Shown one piece after another: positions 17,132 through 23,937 of a DNA stretch of 36,868 nucleotides. Location of the stretch: positions 1-36,868 of the forward strand of contig NZ_JABEMG010000035.1 in NCBI RefSeq assembly GCF_013004695.1, read 5' to 3'. The first letter of the stretch is position 1; each line of letters starts with the position of its first letter. The position numbers and the translations under genes are program-made. The notes below the pieces were generated by a model that made no database searches, was not told the DNA's origin, and saw nothing but the letters and a program-made list of their open reading frames with translations. Source of the DNA: Promicromonospora citrea (GTDB lineage Bacteria > Actinomycetota > Actinomycetes > Actinomycetales > Cellulomonadaceae).

Positions 17132-18028
17132 GTGGGCTCGAGGCTGCGGGGGTACGAGAACCGGGACGGGATCGCGCTGGTCGTGCCGGTGACCCTGGTC
17201 GTCGCCGCGATCATCGTGCTGCCGATCGTGTGGACGGTCGTGCTGTCGTTCCAGGACGCGCGGTACGTCGACGTGGCGCGCAACGGCCTGTTCAACGAGC
17301 TCACGCTCGACAACTACGCGGACGTCCTCGCGGCTCCCGGGTTCTGGCGGTCGCTGCTCACCACCGTCGAGTACTCGGTCGCGACCACGGTCGGGTCCAT
17401 CACGGTGGGGCTCGTCGCGGCGCTCGCGTTCCGGGAACGGTTCCGCTTCCGGGCGCCCCTGCGCGCCGTCATGCTCCTGCCCTACGTCGCGCCGGTCGTG
17501 GCGACCACGTTCGTGTGGCAGGTGGCGCTGAACCCGCAGTACGGCGTCGTCAACGCGTTCGGCACCCAGGTGCTCGGGTGGGAGCACCCGGTCAACTTCC
17601 TGTCGTCGGCGCCCACGGCACTGCTCACGGTCATCGTCTACGACATCTGGCGGTACTTCCCGTTCGCCTTCATGTTCCTCGGGGCGGCCCTCACCGGCCT
17701 CAGCCGTGAGATCGAGGAGGCCGCCGTCGTCGACGGGGCGACGCCGCTGCAGAAGTTCTGGTTCGTGGTGCTGCCGCAGCTGCTGCCCACGATCGCTCTG
17801 CTCGTGCTGTTCCGGATGGTCATGGCGTTCAACGAGTTCGACGACGTGTACCTGCTCACCGGCGGCGCCGCCGGCACGCAGGTCGCGTCGGTGCGGGTGT
17901 TCGAGCAGCTCACCGGGTCGAGCGACATCGGAGGTGCGAGCGCGACGGCCGCCGTGATGGCCGTGTTCCTGGGCGTCGCGCTCGCGGTCTACCTCCGGCT
18001 GACCGCGCGGAACAGGGAGGCGTCATGA
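17132..18028 (+). CDS. Sugar ABC transporter permease, MalF/UgpA type
   Basis: A 298-residue inner-membrane permease with about six membrane helices, the first at residues 13-35. The EAA loop that contacts the ATPase is visible as EIEEAAVVDGATPLQKFWF, with the characteristic G after the second A block. The GTG start follows GAGGAGCGGGC. Its stop overlaps the next permease start (ATGA at 18025-18028), so the two are coupled. No ATP-binding subunit is encoded in this locus; actinobacteria often share one MsiK-type ATPase among several importers. Confidence 0.92.
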   Translation: MGSRLRGYENRDGIALVVPVTLVVAAIIVLPIVWTVVLSFQDARYVDVARNGLFNELTLDNYADVLAAPGFWRSLLTTVEYSVATTVGSITVGLVAALAFRERFRFRAPLRAVMLLPYVAPVVATTFVWQVALNPQYGVVNAFGTQVLGWEHPVNFLSSAPTALLTVIVYDIWRYFPFAFMFLGAALTGLSREIEEAAVVDGATPLQKFWFVVLPQLLPTIALLVLFRMVMAFNEFDDVYLLTGGAAGTQVASVRVFEQLTGSSDIGGASATAAVMAVFLGVALAVYLRLTARNREAS

Positions 18029-18891
18029 GCACGGTGGCCGGACAGACCCGCGTGCTGCGGGTGCTGCGTGCCGTGGTGATCGTCGCCCTCGTGCTGGCCA
18101 CGGTCGTGCCGTTCGTCTACATGCTGTCGCTGAGCTTCGTGCGCATCGACGACCTGCTGCGCGACCCGTTGCGCGTGCTCCCGGCGCTCGAGCGCCTCAC
18201 GACGGACACGTACCGTCAGGTCCTGGCCTCGGAGCAGGACGGCGGCTACGGGTTCGCGCGGTTCATGCGCAACTCTGCCGTCGTCGCCGTCGCCGCGTCG
18301 GCGCTCACCGTGCTGCTCGTCGTGCCGGCGTCGTACGCGCTCACGCGCCTGCGGTTCGCCGGGCGCACGCAGGTCTCGTGGCTGTTCCTCGCGGTCTACC
18401 TGTTCCCGACGATCATCATCGCCGTGCCGGTGTTCGTCGGCTTCCAGGTGTTCGGGCTCGGGTCGTCGCTCGTCGGCCTCGTCATCGCCTACGTGGCTCT
18501 CACCGTGCCGGTCTCCGTGCACATGCTGCGCAACTACCTCACCGGCATCCCCGAGTCGATCGACGAGGCCGCGGTCATCGACGGCGCCTCCCGGCTGCAG
18601 ATCCTCACCCGGATCACCGTGCCGCTCGCGATGCCGACGATCATGTCGACAGCGCTCTACTCCTTCATGATCGCGTGGAACGAGTTCCTGTTCGCGCTCC
18701 TGTTCCTCTCGGCGAAGCAGGACCTGTGGACGGTGTCGCTCGGGCTGACCCGGCTCGCCGACGGGCAGGAGGTCTCCAAGACCGTCCTCATGGCGGGCAG
18801 CGTGCTCCTCACCGTGCCGATCGTGATTCTGTACGGCGTGGCGGAGCGGGCCCTCACGGAGGGGCTGACCGCCGGGGCGGACAAGGGCTGA
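18025..18891 (+). CDS. Sugar ABC transporter permease, MalG/UgpE type
   Basis: A 288-residue partner permease with about six membrane helices. The EAA motif reads SIDEAAVIDGASRLQILTRI. The N-terminal helix (VLRAVVIVALVLATVVPF) and the periplasmic-type loop are as in MalG. The ATG overlaps the upstream stop by four bases and GGAGG lies just upstream. It ends 65 bases before the ROK-type regulator, which is likely cotranscribed. Confidence 0.92.
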   Translation: MSTVAGQTRVLRVLRAVVIVALVLATVVPFVYMLSLSFVRIDDLLRDPLRVLPALERLTTDTYRQVLASEQDGGYGFARFMRNSAVVAVAASALTVLLVVPASYALTRLRFAGRTQVSWLFLAVYLFPTIIIAVPVFVGFQVFGLGSSLVGLVIAYVALTVPVSVHMLRNYLTGIPESIDEAAVIDGASRLQILTRITVPLAMPTIMSTALYSFMIAWNEFLFALLFLSAKQDLWTVSLGLTRLADGQEVSKTVLMAGSVLLTVPIVILYGVAERALTEGLTAGADKG

Positions 18892-18956
18892 CCGCCCGTC
18901 GGGTGCGATCCGGGAGCACGAGCCCCGGCAGGACGAGCAAGGAACCGAGGAAGAAC

Positions 18957-20159
18957 GTGGCAGCAGGCGCGGGCGAGATCCTGCAGCTCATCCGGAACGG
19001 ACGCGCGACGACGCGCACCGAGGTGCTCGACGCGACGGGCCTGTCCCGCGTCACGGTGGCGCAGCGGATCGACGCCCTCCTGGCCGCGGGCATCATCCGG
19101 GCGGCGGGCGACGCCGGCGCGACCGGCGGGCGGCGCGCCGAGCGCTTCGTCTTCGACCCGCGGGACTCGCTCGTGCTCGTCGCCGACCTGGAGCTCGCGG
19201 CGCCCGCGCGGCGCCCAGCGCAGGCTCGCCCCGCGGCGCCGCCCGACGCCGCGGCGCTCGCCGTCGTCGATCCCCACGGTGTCCTGCTCACCCGTACGAC
19301 GCTCCCCGTGGACCTCGCAGCGGGGCCGGACACCGTGCTCCCGAGCCTGCTCGACGGCTTCGACGTGCTGCTCGCCGGGGCGGGGATCGCGCGCACCGCC
19401 GTGGGCGCCGTCGCGCTGTCCGTGCCCGGCCCGGTCGACCCGCACGACCACCGGCTGTCCGACCCGCCGCTTCTGCCGGGCTGGGGCGGGTGGCCCGTGG
19501 TCGAGACCGTGCGAACCCGGTTCGACGTGCCGGTGCACGTCGAGAACGACGCCGACGCCGCCGCGTACGGCGAGTACACCGAGCTGGCCGCGGGCCGTAG
19601 CGGGCCGCCGCAGCCGTTCGTGCTGGTCAAGGCATCGGGATACCTCGGAGCGGGCCTCGTCGTCGACGGCCGGATCTACCGGGGGACCGACGGCGGGGCC
19701 GGCGACATCGGGCACGTCGACGTGGGCGGCGACGCCGTCTGCCGGTGCGGTCGGCGCGGGTGCCTCGCCGCGGAGGCCGGTGGTGCCGCGCTGCTGCGGC
19801 GCCTGGCCGAGGCGGGGGCGGAGGTCACGTCGTTCGCGGAGGTGCAGGCGCTGGCCGAGCGCGGGGACCCGCTCGTCACGGCGGAGCTCGACCGGGCGGC
19901 GGGGCTCGTCGGGCGCGTGCTGGCTGTGCTCGTCGGCGTGCTCAACCCGGCCGACCTCGTGGTGGCGGGCGAGCTCGCCGTGCCCGCCGTCATGGCGGGG
20001 GTCCGTGCGGGTGTCTACGCGGGTGCCCAGCCGCGCGCGACGGCCCGGCTGCGCGTGCGGCCGGCGGTGCTCGGGCCGGACGCGGTGCCGGTGGGGCTCG
20101 CGCGGGTCGCCGTCGACGACCGGTTCTCCGCCGCGGCCGTGGACGCCTCCCTGGGCTGA
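18957..20159 (+). CDS. ROK-family transcriptional regulator
   Basis: A 400-residue NagC/XylR-type repressor candidate. An N-terminal MarR-like winged helix (residues 5-65, with TRTEVLDATGLSRVTVAQRI as the helix-turn-helix) is joined to a ROK sugar-kinase fold. The zinc-binding region shows GHVDV with His253 and CRCGRRGCL with Cys262, Cys264 and Cys269. VENDADAAAYGE (195-206) keeps the sugar-binding Asn-Asp. The first phosphate loop, normally DxGxT-like after VLVAD, is replaced by an Ala/Pro/Arg-rich insertion (about 81-100), so kinase activity is unlikely. The GTG at 18957 follows GAGGAAGAAC and gives the usual length; the open frame extends further upstream inside the permease gene. It probably senses the imported sugar and controls this locus. 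Confidence 0.88.
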   Translation: MAAGAGEILQLIRNGRATTRTEVLDATGLSRVTVAQRIDALLAAGIIRAAGDAGATGGRRAERFVFDPRDSLVLVADLELAAPARRPAQARPAAPPDAAALAVVDPHGVLLTRTTLPVDLAAGPDTVLPSLLDGFDVLLAGAGIARTAVGAVALSVPGPVDPHDHRLSDPPLLPGWGGWPVVETVRTRFDVPVHVENDADAAAYGEYTELAAGRSGPPQPFVLVKASGYLGAGLVVDGRIYRGTDGGAGDIGHVDVGGDAVCRCGRRGCLAAEAGGAALLRRLAEAGAEVTSFAEVQALAERGDPLVTAELDRAAGLVGRVLAVLVGVLNPADLVVAGELAVPAVMAGVRAGVYAGAQPRATARLRVRPAVLGPDAVPVGLARVAVDDRFSAAAVDASLG

Positions 20160-20162
20160 TCA

Positions 20163-20236
20163 GCGCCTCCGACGGGAGCGGGTGATCTTTGGGTGGTTTT
20201 ACTGAGTTGTCATCAGTAGCGGCTCCCGTCGAGCGC
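20163..20236 (+). terminator. Nested stem after the ROK gene
   Basis: CGACGGGAGC (20170-20179) pairs with GCTCCCGTCG (20222-20231). GCGC pairs flank this stem (20163-20166 and 20233-20236), and inside lies TACTGA (20200-20205) with TCAGTA (20213-20218). It begins a few bases after the ROK stop. The large AT-richer interior (TTTGGGTGGTTTTAC) is unusual for a simple terminator, so a leader role for the next gene is possible. Confidence 0.45.
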
Positions 20237-20262
20237 TTTCCGCGGGTACCTTCGGCCCAGAT

Positions 20263-20283
20263 GCCCGCCATGTCGGGCTTTCT
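20263..20283 (+). terminator. Short GC hairpin with T-rich tail
   Basis: GCCCG (20263-20267) and CGGGC (20274-20278) form a 5-base stem followed by TTTCT. It looks like a weak intrinsic terminator between the ROK gene and the repeat-protein gene. It could instead attenuate the latter. Confidence 0.35.
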
Positions 20284-20373
20284 GCCCGCCGACGGTGGCG
20301 GGCCCGGCGGCTGGGGGGACGCCGGTCGGACGACGTCCGCGCACGACGACGCGCGCGGCACGAGAGGTGGACG

Positions 20374-22929
20374 ATGACGCAGCATCATGCATCCCGAGCA
20401 CCACGACCAGGACCAGGACCCACGATCTTGACCGCGGTGGGGGTCGCGACGCTCTTCGTCGGAGCGATCGTGGCCACCGCGATGATGCTCTTGTTCCAGG
20501 GCGAGGTCGCAGGCGGTGCTCTCCGGCTGGCGGACGGCGCGGGCGAGCTCAACGACGGCATCCAGAACCGGCTGGTGTCGGGCGTCGGCGAGCTCGGCTC
20601 CGGTGCCGAACAGCTCAACGCGGGCGTGCAGGACGACGTGGTGCCCGGCGTCGAGCAGCTCGCCGAAGGGACGGGAAAGCTCGACTCCGGTGCGTCCGAG
20701 CTGAGCGAGGGCATGGTCAAGCTGCACGACGGCTCGAAGAAGATCGCCGACGGCACCGCCGAGACGGCGACCGACGTCGCCGACCTCGCGGACGCGTCGC
20801 TGCGGCTGACGGCGGGGTCGACCGCGATCCACGACGGGCTGGGGACGTTGAACGCGGGCGCCGAGGAGCTCGACGCGGGCCTTGCGACCGTGAGCTCGAA
20901 GGCGCCGGCGCTCGCCGACGGGACGGCGCGGCTCGCGGACGGCTCGGCCCTGGTCGCGGCCGGTGTCGTGCGAGTGAGCGACGGCGTGACCCCGCTGGAC
21001 GCCGGGGCGCGGAAGCTGGCGGCGGGGTCAGCACTCGTCCAGGCCGGCGTCGTCCAGGTGAGCGACGGCGTGAGGCCGCTCGACGCCGGCGCGCAGCGGC
21101 TTGCCGCGGGGTCGGGTGTGCTGCGTGCCGGTGTCGAGCGGGTCGGCGAGGGCGTGACGCCGCTGGACGAAGGGGCAAAGCGGCTTGCCGCCGGGTCGCA
21201 GGATCTGGTGGTCGGCGCCGGACAGGTGCACTCAGCGGCTGAGCGGCTCGCGGCCGGCTCGAGCCAGGCGCTGGCAGGGAGCCAGAGCCTCAACGGTGGC
21301 CTGTCGCAGCTCGTCGCGAACAACGGTGCGATCCTGAACGGGACGGACGCGGTCCGTGCCGGGGCGGGCGATGTCGCCTCGGGCGCCGCGACGCTCGACG
21401 CGGGGGCCGACCAGATCGCCGGCGGCCTCGCGCAGCTGGGTTCGCGGATGCCCGCGCTGAAGGAGGGCGCCGCCGCTGCCGCGGCGGGCGCGAAGCAGGT
21501 TGCCGACGGCGCAGCGCCGGTGGCAACCGGTGCCGGCCAGGCCCAGAAGGGGGCCGGGCAGCTGGCCACGAGCATCGGTGGTCTGGTCGACGGCGCCAAC
21601 CAGGTCAGGACCGGCAACCAGGGTCTCCAGCAGCAGCTCGGGGCCCTGGCCGGATCCGTCGAGGACCCGGCGCTCAAGGCACAGCTCCAGGGCCTGGCCG
21701 CGGCTTCGGGTGACCTCGCGGCCGGCGCGGGCCAGGTGGCCGCGGGCGCGTCGCAGGCCCAGGCCGGCGCCTCCGGGCTCGCGGGCAGCCTCGGCGACCT
21801 GGAGGCGGGCGCGCAGGCCGTCTCGGCAGGAGCCCAGCAGGTCGCCGGCGGCACCGCTCAGGTGTCCACGGGGGTCGCCCAGGTCGCGGACGGGATCGCT
21901 CCCCTCGAGGCCGGGGCCAACGAGCTCGCCGCGGGGGCCGAGCGGCTCAAGGGCGGCTCGGCCACGCTCCAGGCGGGCATCGTCCAGCTCGCGCCGGGCA
22001 TCCAGCAGTACGTCACCGGCGTCGGTAGCGCGTACGAGGGCAGCACCGTGTTGGTCGCGGGCGTGCAGCAGGTCGCAGGGGGCAACGCTCAGCTGGCCGA
22101 GAGCACTCCCGGCCTGACCTCAGGGGCCGCACAGCTCGCAGGAGGAACCACGGAGCTCGCGGCGGGCACCGGCACGCTGCGGGCGGCGCTGCCGGAGCTG
22201 CTGGCGGGCGCCGGCCAGGTCGCCGACGGCAGCTCCGAGCTCGCGGCCGGGACGGGGACGTTGCGGGCGAAGCTGCCTGCGCTGGTCTCCGGCACGGCCG
22301 ATCTCGCCGACGGCAGTGCGGCCCTGGCCGCAGGGACCGGCAAGCTCAAGGGGGGTCTGCCCGCCCTGCTCGACGGTTCGGCCGAGGTCGCAGGCGGCAA
22401 CGCCGAGCTCGCGGGCCAGACCCCCGCACTCGTCTCCGGCGTCCAGCGGCTGTCCGCGGGCTCGGGGGCGATCGTCGACGGGTCGGCCCGCCTCCACGAC
22501 GGCTCCGGCACGCTCCGCGCCGGCATCGTCGAGGTGCGCGACCGCGTCGTCCCCAAGGTCGAGAAGTCGCAGCGGCTGGCCGACGGCTCGGTCACGCTCA
22601 GGGACGGCCTCGGCGACGCCCGCACGGGCTCGCGCACCCTCGCGGACGGGACCGGCACGCTCGACGCGGGGACCCGGAAGCTGGCCGCCGGCGCGGTGAC
22701 GCTCGCCGACGGCACGCAGCGGCTGGCCGACGGGTCGGCGGAGCTCGCGTCCGGGACCACCGACCTGGCGTCCGGGTCGGAGCGGCTCTCGGCGGGGAGC
22801 GGTCAGCTCTCCAGCGAGGTCGAGGACGCGATCGTCGGCCCGCTCGGCATCGTCGTCATCCTCGCGGCGGCGGTCGGCCTCCTGCTCGCCGTCGCAGGCC
22901 TGATCCTGCTGCGGCGGCGCGCGAGCTGA
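20374..22929 (+). CDS. Giant Leu/Gly heptad-repeat membrane-anchored protein (YhgE/Pip-type repeats without the transporter domain)
   Basis: An 851-residue protein with one membrane helix at each end (about 18-41 and 825-847, the latter followed by RRRAS). Between them lie about 780 residues built almost wholly of seven-residue units of the form xLxxGxx (LADGAGE, LNDGIQN, LDSGASE), on the order of a hundred. Such heptads occur in the YhgE/Pip group (phage infection protein, SPP1 receptor YueB), where they lie outside the cell, but the multi-helix C-terminal domain of that group is absent. Two blocks show a 28-residue super-repeat (DNA 20944-21195 and 22147-22398). The ATG follows GAGGTGG. Inferred topology: both ends in the cytoplasm and a long helical rod outside, able to span the wall. 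No neighbour suggests a function. Confidence 0.8.
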   Translation: MTQHHASRAPRPGPGPTILTAVGVATLFVGAIVATAMMLLFQGEVAGGALRLADGAGELNDGIQNRLVSGVGELGSGAEQLNAGVQDDVVPGVEQLAEGTGKLDSGASELSEGMVKLHDGSKKIADGTAETATDVADLADASLRLTAGSTAIHDGLGTLNAGAEELDAGLATVSSKAPALADGTARLADGSALVAAGVVRVSDGVTPLDAGARKLAAGSALVQAGVVQVSDGVRPLDAGAQRLAAGSGVLRAGVERVGEGVTPLDEGAKRLAAGSQDLVVGAGQVHSAAERLAAGSSQALAGSQSLNGGLSQLVANNGAILNGTDAVRAGAGDVASGAATLDAGADQIAGGLAQLGSRMPALKEGAAAAAAGAKQVADGAAPVATGAGQAQKGAGQLATSIGGLVDGANQVRTGNQGLQQQLGALAGSVEDPALKAQLQGLAAASGDLAAGAGQVAAGASQAQAGASGLAGSLGDLEAGAQAVSAGAQQVAGGTAQVSTGVAQVADGIAPLEAGANELAAGAERLKGGSATLQAGIVQLAPGIQQYVTGVGSAYEGSTVLVAGVQQVAGGNAQLAESTPGLTSGAAQLAGGTTELAAGTGTLRAALPELLAGAGQVADGSSELAAGTGTLRAKLPALVSGTADLADGSAALAAGTGKLKGGLPALLDGSAEVAGGNAELAGQTPALVSGVQRLSAGSGAIVDGSARLHDGSGTLRAGIVEVRDRVVPKVEKSQRLADGSVTLRDGLGDARTGSRTLADGTGTLDAGTRKLAAGAVTLADGTQRLADGSAELASGTTDLASGSERLSAGSGQLSSEVEDAIVGPLGIVVILAAAVGLLLAVAGLILLRRRAS
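20944..21195 (+). repeat. Three 84-base tandem units within the heptad-repeat gene
   Basis: Units at 20944-21027, 21028-21111 and 21112-21195 each encode 28 residues of the pattern SALVxAGVVxVSDGVxPLDAG followed by AxxLAAG. The first two are nearly identical in protein and close in DNA, which suggests recent tandem duplication. Confidence 0.85.
22147..22398 (+). repeat. Second block of three 84-base tandem units in the same gene
   Basis: Units at 22147-22230, 22231-22314 and 22315-22398 encode 28 residues each, of the pattern SSELAAGTGTLRAxLPxLxx then GxxxLADG. The unit length equals that of the first block but the sequence differs, so the two blocks grew separately. Confidence 0.85.
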
Positions 22930-22987
22930 CCCCGACGCCCTGACGGACCGGCCGCCGTCGTACCCGGGCTACAGGCGTCGAGCCGGG

Positions 22988-23701
22988 CTACAGGGCGTCG
23001 AGCATCTGCCGCAGGCGGTCGATCTCCGCGGCCTGGTCGGCCGCGATGTTGTTGGCCAGCTCGAGCACGCGCTCCTGGCTGCCCTCGGCCGCGACCTCCT
23101 TGCACATCGTGAGGGCGCCCTCGTGGTGCCGGATCATGCCCTCGAGGTAGAGCCGGTCGAACTCGGCGCCGGACGCGTCTTCGAGGGCCCCCATCTCGGC
23201 GTCGGTCAGCATGCCGGGCATCGCGCCGTCGTGCCCGTGCCCCGGGGCGCGCGGGCCGGAGCCGTCGCCTCCCTTGGCGGTCAGCGGCACGGGGTAGTCG
23301 TTCTCCTCCAGCCAGCTCGTCATGAGGTCGATCTCGCTGGCCTGGACCACGTCGATGCGCTCGGCGAACGTCTTGAGCTGATCCGACTCCGCACGCTCCG
23401 GGGCGAGCACGGACATCTGGATGGCCTGGTCGTGGTGCCACACCATGTCGGTGAGGAACGTGGCGTCGGCCTTCGTGAACGGGGCCCCGTCGGGCGCGCC
23501 CTCGTAGTCCTCCGGCGCGATCGTCGTGTTCGGCTCACCGGGCCCGCCCGGCTGCACCACGACGGAGCTCGGGGTCGGGGTCGCCTCGGGCTCCTCGTCC
23601 GCCGTGCAGGCGGTGAGCAGCAGTGCGGGCCCGAGCACGGCCAGGCCGAGCGCTGCGATCCGGGTGAGTGATCGGCGTCCGGCCCCTGTCAGCTTTCCCA
23701 C
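22988..23701 (-). CDS. DUF305 lipoprotein
   Basis: A 237-residue exported lipoprotein. The GTG at 23701 is chosen because GAGAGG lies six bases upstream and a compact signal peptide with lipobox (LTAC, Cys32) follows; an ATG at 23782 would add 27 residues ahead of the signal. A Pro/Thr-rich spacer (35-75) leads to two DUF305 helical-bundle halves, each with the family motif: MVWHHDQAIQM (86-96) and MIRHHEGALTM (189-199). The paired His and Met residues suggest metal binding, but the biochemical role of DUF305 is not established to my knowledge. A Gly/His/Asp loop (PGHGHDGAMPGM) joins the halves. It is divergent from the LVIVD-repeat gene, sharing its upstream region. Confidence 0.9.
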   Translation of the reverse strand: MGKLTGAGRRSLTRIAALGLAVLGPALLLTACTADEEPEATPTPSSVVVQPGGPGEPNTTIAPEDYEGAPDGAPFTKADATFLTDMVWHHDQAIQMSVLAPERAESDQLKTFAERIDVVQASEIDLMTSWLEENDYPVPLTAKGGDGSGPRAPGHGHDGAMPGMLTDAEMGALEDASGAEFDRLYLEGMIRHHEGALTMCKEVAAEGSQERVLELANNIAADQAAEIDRLRQMLDAL

Positions 23702-23834
23702 GGCGGTCCTCTCGTCCGGGCTCACGGTCGTGTCGCCGGCTGGCCGTCCGATGGGGTTCCGGTGACCGTCGCGCGACGTCATCGCCGGAATCTACCAAGT
23801 GCCGCGAGCGGGTCGCCGCCGGTTCCGGGGGCTA

Positions 23835-23854
23835 GGTGGTGTTTTGTCACCACC
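23835..23854. promoter_or_regulatory. Inverted repeat in the divergent DUF305/LVIVD intergenic region
   Basis: GGTGGTG (23835-23841) and CACCACC (23848-23854) are exact inverted copies around TTTTGT. The site is about 134 bases from the DUF305 GTG and about 84 from the LVIVD GTG, a plausible place for a shared operator. The surrounding TTTTG and TGTTAAAG are AT-rich for this genome. Confidence 0.45.
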
Positions 23855-23937
23855 ATGTTAAAGATCGCGAAAGTCCTGGTCCTGAGAGGTCCCTGTGAGC
23901 AACACTGCCCTCAACCGATCTAGGAGGTGTGACGCCT

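Noticed and set aside
20385-21854. A 489-codon Ala/Pro/Ser-rich frame antisense to the heptad-repeat gene
   Set aside because: It is the reverse reading of the Leu/Gly repeats. The plus frame has a ribosome binding site, membrane helices and a regular heptad pattern.
23702-23782. Longer start (ATG at 23782) for the DUF305 lipoprotein
   Set aside because: It would place 27 polar residues before the signal peptide and has no good ribosome binding site, while the GTG at 23701 has one.
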